Below are positions 57,341 through 64,000 of a stretch of 64,000 nucleotides of DNA, in pieces. Below the pieces are notes generated by a model, which ran no database searches, was not told the origin of the DNA, and saw only the letters and a program-made list of their open reading frames with translations. The translations under genes and the position numbers were made by a program. How positions within the stretch are numbered: the first letter of the stretch is position 1; every line of letters begins with the position of its first letter. The stretch comes from Straminergon stramineum (lineage: Eukaryota > Streptophyta > Bryopsida > Hypnales > Calliergonaceae), in contig OY987273.1 in the NCBI GenBank assembly GCA_963920665.1, forward strand, positions 3,970,501 to 4,034,500. The letters are read 5' to 3'.

Positions 57341-58815
57341 GTTGATACAAAAGTTATTAAATGGTACAACACATTTGATTTGAAGTTGGCAGTGCTAATC
57401 TTTTGTTCATGTTTCTTGGATTTCTAGAAATTGGATTTGGAGGAGATGATGGACCTACCGTTCTACAATTTATTTGAAATGGTGCATAACAAGTGGCTAC
57501 AAATGTTTGGAAAGAGAGGGAACAACTTGTTCAATGCCACTTGCGATGATAGTATCTGCGCTTGAATACAAATGACAAACTATTGGGCATATATTGGGAT
57601 CTAGGTTAGGATTTGGGTCATTTTAGTGGGAGTTGAGCTTGAGAGCACCAAGAAGAAGTAACGATCCCAAGAAAATTGCGAAGGTGTTGAACAAATTGCC
57701 TGGAGTTGGAGGTGTGGGAACAAGAGTACCACACTCAAAAGGAGAGGAAATATGTGGGAGCACAAGGAGGAAGTTGGATGTACCCATTTGTGACGTAGAA
57801 GACTCACATAGACTAGACAAAGTGAACTTCTTTCAACCTCGTGTGCAAACAAGATCCACGATGACTTCTCTTCACTCTTTGGAGGACCAAAGTGAAAAAC
57901 TAGAGGCCAATGTTTCTCAACATGTTACAACCACATTCAAAAAGTGACTACAACAATTCCAAGTGGCACTTTGCTAGAATCAGCCACAAATCCAACGCAA
58001 GATGTCAAGCTCAACAATAGACATCCAACATCAAGTGCACCTCACGAATTGCAAGGGGAAAGAAAGGTACACCGGTTCCAACCTATCGAGGTAGAAAAAA
58101 AGATTATGGGAGTTAGCGAAAGGTAGTGGTGGATTTCTGGATTTATAGGAACAACATTGAATGATGTGTGAAAGGTACAAAAAAGAAGTGGGTCATTGAT
58201 TGCCCATAGGTGTGAGAGGTTTGGCCCATTCTAAGTGGAACCAACCTCAATTGAGAGGAGACTTTACTACTCCAATATGTAGGCTTCCACCTCTAAGAAT
58301 GACTGACATTGTCGCTACGGCAATTATTCAGCATGTCGAAGATTTTCCAAATCGTCTTGTATGACCAACCAACGCACAAGAACCTAGATGCATATCCAAC
58401 GGTTACAAACAACCAAACCATTTGGAGGATAGCCAATGCACCAACTACAGAACAACGAAACAAGTGGAAAAGTGTTGGAAATGTTAGAGGACAAATTGTG
58501 GGAGTGACCTTGGTCCCCATTCTAGATCTTGGTGCAATAGTGGTGCGGGAGACAAGGATAGACCCTAACAAAAATGTCTATCGAATTAAAGTAGATATGT
58601 TCCCCATGTGCACATGCTTAGACTTCATGAATATGGTTGTCTCTGCTATTGGAGGTCAACAACAATATGTGAATTGCAAACACTTGTACTACTTGTATAG
58701 GTACTTCTACAAGATGGATATCCATGAAGACAAATTCATTCATGCACATAGTTACAACTTCAATGAACTGAAGCTACTTCCAGTTCGATCAGGAATCATT
58801 ACAATTCTAGAATAG

Positions 58816-61800
58816 GCATGGCTACATGTATCTATGTACTTCAATCATGAAATGTAGAAGCATTTTTCATAAGTCAATTGTTTTGTTTCTAGTTCATATA
58901 AATGACTATAATGTACAAATGTACAAGCTATTTTAGTAAGGCATATTTTAATAAAAAATTGTGTTCTCTTGCTATATTTCCATGTAGTTTTCCCATTTTC
59001 TAAGTGTCTTTATAGTCTTTTTAATTCTAGTGTGGTCCCCTTCATTTTCCCATTTTTTTTCATTTTCTTTTCTATTTAGTTTTCATGTCCCCATTTTTTT
59101 CTTTCCCCATTTTTTTTGCCTTTTCCATTTTCTTGGCTTTTTCCATTTTCTCCTCATTCCCCATTCTTTGGTTTCCCCATTTTTTTCCTTTTTCTTTCAT
59201 CATTTTCAACAATTTCTTGGAGGATGTCAATATTTGGCAGTACTTACAATTAAGAAGGAAAATGAATTTTATAATTGAAAATTATGTAAAGGAAAAAATC
59301 TAAAGATTCGAGTCAAATGTCTACCACAAATTCACCATGGCTTGTGGTTGTCATCTCACCAAAACCTTTAGGTTGTCTATTCATCCTACACATGTGCACT
59401 TATACAAGCTCATGTGAAAAATCCCAATCATTATGGGATATTCAAAACTCTAAACCCTATGTATGCAATTAGGTAGTCGAAACAACATAACTTAGTTCTG
59501 TTTTTTTGACATCTATCTATAATACTCGCAATGTCTTGCATATTTTTTTATTTTAATCATTGAACTAATTGGTGAAACTTTTCAACAAAATTCAAAGGTC
59601 TTTTCCCGGAGTAGGAAGCAATTTCAGAAGAATAAAAAATGATTCATTCTACAAACCACGATTTCAGGGGACATGGTCAAAGGTCATAATATTTACTATA
59701 AATAGGAAGTTTTCTTCTATTTTTGGAAAAAAGATGAAGAAAAAAAATTGGGTGGCTAAAAATTCCAAAAAATAGGTTTTGTGGGCTCTAAGCTCACAAG
59801 CTCCATGCTCACAACTCATAGGCTCATGGCTCCAAGGTCGCATGCTAGTATCGTTGTCTCATAAACAAACCTCACATGTTTTACATTGTGCAAGGTACGA
59901 AATCCACGGTCATAGGTCTATTACAAAAATTTATCCAATTTTTTTTCCCACTTACAAGTTCACCAAATAGCAATCCTGATTATTGAATTTTTTATGAATT
60001 TTCAAACAAGTTGTGTCATAGGCCCTTATTTATGACTTGAGGTCTTCTATGCACTTTTCACTTGAAACTTATAAAGAGAAATGGGGAAAGCAAGGACAAT
60101 AATTGGCTCTTGTAATAAATTATTCTTTTTTCCTCAATCCATTCAATGACTATAGAGTTCAATTTAAGGACCATCTCATATCCATTTTATAGCTAATTAT
60201 AGGGGCAATTCTAAATGCCCAAGCAAACTTTGAGTCTCCTACCTTACATGGCATAAATAACAATGTTTTGGGCTTTGAACTTTATATTTATTGATGGACA
60301 TATGTACTTGTGCCAACTATACAACATGCCCACTATAGGTATTTGGAAATAGTAACATCTCTTCCTATCTATTGGCATCATTAGTTGGTTGATAGTATAT
60401 TTGATAGTTATGAATGGAACGTGTTGCACTTATTTAAATTGTTCATACCTTGATTTTAGCCATGTATCTTGTACTATATTAGAAAAACAAGTATCACTCT
60501 TATTTTGGACCCAAGGACCACTCCAATGTTGTATTGTAAGACATCTAGGTCCTTCTCAAATCTCAACTCCATTGTGGAAAAAAAAAGACAAGCGTCTACA
60601 CAAACCACAAATAAACCACAAGATAAGAAAGTGGTTCCTAAGTATGATATATTCCTAACTACAAAGAAGACTCAAGGCAAGCTAACATGAATCAAGAAAA
60701 TGCAAATAGGAAGATCAATCAAACGTGGTTGCCCCTACTATTTTTATGCCAAGTAACCTTATAAAGAGCTTGCAATTTGTGAGCTCATATATTTGCATCC
60801 ACAATGTATCAATAAAGATTGGTAAGTTGTTCATGGCATTGGTATATTAGGATTCAAAGATACTTTGGATTCTACACTTTCCGTCAATATGAAGCAACAT
60901 TTATCTAACCTGCTCTAGCTTGGTTTCTCACCCTTATAAGTTATGGCACAACTTGAGACATTTGTTAAAGAATATGGCCATGTAGAATATATTTGTCAAT
61001 TGTGACACCTTCGTCCAACCACATGATGTAAGAAATCTCTTAAAGGTTTGAAATCAAACTCTCTAGTAGAAGCACTCAAGCAACCTACATAAGCATCAAA
61101 ATGTAGATTGATGATAATATAGACTTTGTAATCTATTACAAAGAACACAATCTTCTGGACTAAAACAAAAAGAGTTTGGATGACACCCCTTTCACATTAG
61201 GGATTTAGACCTATTGGTAGCTCGAAATGCTCATCAAATTTGACTACAATAAAGTGATTTTTATTGATGCCAACTTCAGGATTTTCAAAATGTGTATACT
61301 TCATTTTCCTTTCCTTCAACGCTGGTCTACCTTTTGTTTGTAGGTTCTTGTCCTACTTGAATGGAACAAGCTAAATTAATACCTTCACATTTTACTTCTA
61401 TGGATCTCATATACCTTCGTTGGCCAAAAAAAATTACCGCCTACAATATGTGCTCTACAGTGCAACGTCAAAAGACTCATATCATGTAGTTTATGCTACA
61501 TGTGGTCTTTGAAGCTAGAATGCTAATTACTATTTTTGCCATGTAGTATCCATTGTATACAATCATAGTTTCTGATGAGTGGAGGAATAGAATCCTGATT
61601 GCATTTTGTCATTTTCAAATGTTGCAAGGACATGTAGTACGTTTTACTAGAGTTGCAAAAGTGAGTTCATGAAGTGCAATGAAATTGAATAATGTTGTCT
61701 ATTGCAGTGGGCAATGTGTAGGTAACAATTTATGTCCTCAAGTAAACCACAATTCCTTCCTGAGGCCTACTTGTCCCCAACAATACACTATCTCCAATCC

Positions 61801-62390
61801 TCTCCAAGAGAGTGTCTTCCTAACTTCTCCATAGAAATAATTCATCAATCCTATGGCTAATTCTATATGTGTTGTGTACATAGACATGTCTTTCTGTTTA
61901 ATGGATTTCTCCATCTTCAAGTCTTTTCCTTCCATGGTGTTAGCTTTTTTTTCTTCCCACATTCAAACATAATGAATTCTATGATGACTTTGTCCTCCAC
62001 ATAGGACACTTTGACCTAATTGAGGGATTTTCTAGTGTCTTAGGCATGTTTGCAAATTAGGAGAATGTTATAAAAAGGATTTCTACTATATTGGAGAACG
62101 CTCCAATGTACGCAATGTGTTGAGGAACATCATATAAGGAAGGGCTTAAGTGTAGACTCCAATCTAGTGAAGTGGGCACAACAACACCTAGACACTTTCA
62201 CCATAGAACGGTCAAACATAATGAGGTTCATCACGTACAAGAACAATCACTTGTAGAATAAAGTTGATATGTAGTGCATTAGCAATGAGACTATTCCTCA
62301 TCTTGGGCAAAATACAAATGTAGCCATTTAGTTATACCACAAAAATCTGAAAAATATTTTGAGGTCTTTTCAAGAAATGCTTTGATAGAT
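58816..62390. other. AT-rich region with pyrimidine-rich stretch
   Basis: At 59030-59215 the plus strand is almost pure C/T (CCCCATTTTTTT-type words), which yields spurious Phe/Ser-rich frames. At 59775-59850 GCTCA/GGCTC words repeat. No gene is supported. Confidence 0.4.
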
Positions 62391-62395
62391 GTAGA

Positions 62396-63008
62396 TTGGA
62401 CTTGCTCATTTACCATCTTGTCAATGATGTGGTCACATACTATTGGTATGCAATAGAATGCAAATTAGTTGGATTCATCCAAAACAAGAAACAAGAGCAC
62501 ATTGTCGCCACTGCCATTTTTCACACTAGGGCAATCCCAAACTTTTCACTTCTCATTTATTCTAACAGCAAGGACTTTGCCCTTGTCACCTTAGTCAACC
62601 ATTGGCCCATAGTACGGACCACCTATGGACCCAACTCTAAATGGGTGCAATGTGACTATCATGTAGGCTTATAGGACACAATCTAAAAGCATACCATGAA
62701 AGTCTTTTGTATTCAGCATCCAAAGGTCATCAATGGCCTCATAATAAGAGAAAAAGGTACTATGCATGGAGTTATTAAGAGTACATTCTTGTCATAATGC
62801 TTCAATTTTGGAGAATCTTAGACACAACTATTGTGGGACACATTTCTATTTAAATGAAAAGGATGAAGATTTCGATGATGTGGTTCAACACGTGGAAGGA
62901 TATATTGCTCTAGATAAGTCCATCATAGAACCAAAAATTGTTGAAGATCCAAAAAATACTCCTATTGTTGTGTACTACATCCTAATAAGGCCTTATTCGT
63001 TAAAATGA
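62396..63008 (+). pseudogene. Unassigned coding-like fragment
   Basis: A 92-residue frame (62396-62674) reads YHLVNDVVTYYWYAIECKLV, KQEHIVATAIFHTRAIPNFS and LVTLVNHWPIVRTTYGPNSK. It is followed, after frame breaks, by 62766-63008 with HNYCGTHFYLNEKDEDFDDV and YIALDKSIIEPKIVEDPKN. The texture is that of a real protein, with an ordered mixture of hydrophobic and charged residues. I do not recognise it. It may be another decayed element gene. Confidence 0.3.
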
Positions 63009-63484
63009 GACAAACCTAAGTCTCATTTTAATACAAGTTTATATTTAGATTACAAGAAGTGTTCATGAAATTGAGACAATTTAGTAAATTGAGACTTACA
63101 AATGTTAAAATACTATTTTATGTATTTTTCTAGTACTTCAAAAAGTAGAAAGAATTCACAATTAACTTTTGAGTTTTTTATTTCATTATAAACATAGAAA
63201 TAAAATAGACTAGCAAGTTTTAAAGTAAAATATGTTTGTAAATTGAGACTTGCTTGTGTCAAAACACTAATCTACAAATTTTTAAGGCCAAACTTTAAAA
63301 AAAATCATTCATACAAAAAAAATTTTAAATCCACAATGCATTATATGAAAATGCAATTAAAAAAATTCTATTAATAGAAATCAACATTGTTAAATAGTCA
63401 TTATATCATAATAGAAAAGACACAACATATACCTACAAACATTTCAAAACATTTATTACAAAAGTGCATTCTACTTGAATCCCC

Positions 63485-64000
63485 CCTAAATAGTCTACCA
63501 ACATAACTATGAACTTATTCCTTGGCTTCTTCCAAGGATGCATCATTGCTGGAACTAGACATAAAGGCTGCCACTAATTCCTTGATGATGCCAATTTGTA
63601 GTTTGGAAATTATACTAACTCTCGTAATAACTTGAGGTTGATCTTCAATCCCCTTTTTTTCACATGGCTTTCAAGTTGTCATGATATGATCCGTGTTTGA
63701 CTAGGATTGGGAGATTATCCAATCCTCATGCTATGCATATTCTTGTTTTGTATCCCATCCAGCATATGTATCCATATTGATCTGAATTCTGAAGACTTGA
63801 AGCTAGCGTCTAATACTAGATTTGGATCATATGAATATGTCAAGGATTCGGATTCAAATTTGTAAACACCCTTGTAAGCTAGAACGACTTTAGGTCATCA
63901 TTGGCAAGACATACCATGACAAAATAACCCGCATAGACATCATGGCCAACATGGAATGAATCTTGTCGATGATCACACCAACGCCCATCAAAGGGTGCTT
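63485..64000 (-). pseudogene. Partial coding remnant at the window edge
   Basis: The minus strand gives, entering from the right edge, DHRQDSFHVGHDVYAGYFVM followed by CLANDDLKSF and LTRVFTNLNPNP. After a frame change come YDPNLVLDASFKSSEFRSIW and, to a stop near 63516, ITRVSIISKLQIGIIKELVA with a Ser-rich acidic end (SSSNDASLEEAKE). The first part resembles the small domain near the C-terminus of plant transposon proteins that reads as a G-x-Y/F-V-x-V strand, an acidic turn and a LARV-like strand. It is a guess. The gene would extend beyond the window. Confidence 0.25.

Larger units (their letters stand above)
55480..58815 (+). pseudogene. MULE-like transposase with SWIM zinc finger, decayed
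   Basis: Pieces occur in order on the plus strand. At 55480-55848: INGLIVE, MPRATNSSIALFASEDFLTN, ILSSPNIPNVISSFCTKN, FIYDNIFLGQGKEKV. After a MITE, from 56212: VFKMLTEGIGSGVDLVKRMQ, then from 56341 AYHVYNA, VQFWRSLNIVMERH, FKGFMADNAMAN (likely catalytic Asp), LLHWNSSLHKHIQKHI and AIWAWWLFLRVANEEALHHL. From 57430: DLPFYNLFEMVHNKWLQMFG. From 57640: NDPKKIAKVLNKLPGVGGVG and DSHRLDKVNFFQPR. From 58309: the SWIM region with MCTCLDF...NCKHLYYLYRYFYKMD (CXC...CXH intact). Stops are frequent. The layout of Asp motif, LHW block and C-terminal SWIM finger fits MuDR-type transposases. A MITE and a triplication interrupt it. Confidence 0.7.

Noticed and set aside
59030..59303. Phe/Ser-rich frames
   Set aside because: Product of a pyrimidine-rich low-complexity stretch.

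Overview
The window is repeat-dominated nuclear DNA from a land plant. It is AT-rich, has no tRNA or rRNA gene I can recognise, and its only long or recognisable reading frames are decayed transposable-element genes and one broken multi-exon gene. The transposon families (long CACTA elements, a hAT element, a MULE-like transposase with a SWIM finger, and a very long LTR-like unit carrying a reading frame) fit a large gymnosperm-type genome, probably a conifer or relative. The species cannot be told from sequence alone.

Layout. 0-5 kb: an unassigned coding fragment and a decayed hAT transposase. 5.6-6.9 kb, minus strand: a zinc-binding, transposon-type fragment. 9.5-10.3 kb: a diverged tandem array. 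11.3-22.9 kb: remains of one multi-exon gene on the plus strand, split by two non-autonomous CACTA elements (12738-16906 and 17883-21872). Each has matching inverted ends and a 3-bp TTT target duplication. 23.1-26.5 kb: copy A of a 3.46-kb unit starting TGTC and ending GACA and carrying a long broken reading frame. 26.5-32.5 kb: unassigned DNA with a five-unit tandem array. 32.5-33.9 kb: partial copy C of the same unit, inverted. 33.9-52.8 kb: a large, formerly autonomous CACTA element. Its transposase gene runs right and a TnpA-like gene runs left, with a roughly 48-bp minisatellite between them. Copy B of the 3.46-kb unit sits in the last intron of the transposase gene with a 5-bp ATGAA duplication, so it is a complete insertion, most simply a solo LTR. 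52.8-53.5 kb: a diverged relative of that unit. 55.4-58.8 kb: a MULE-like transposase pseudogene holding a foldback MITE and a palindrome-bearing triplication. 58.8-64 kb: AT-rich DNA with weak coding remnants.

How it fits together. No gene here looks intact. Insertions are nested: CACTA into gene exons, LTR into a CACTA intron, MITE into a MULE. Many premature stops sit where the sister copy, or the frame context, has Gln or Arg codons. That is the C-to-T pattern expected from decay of methylated, silenced elements. The most unusual objects are the 3.46-kb LTR-like unit that encodes a protein of about 650 residues, and the two-gene CACTA element built around a minisatellite core.
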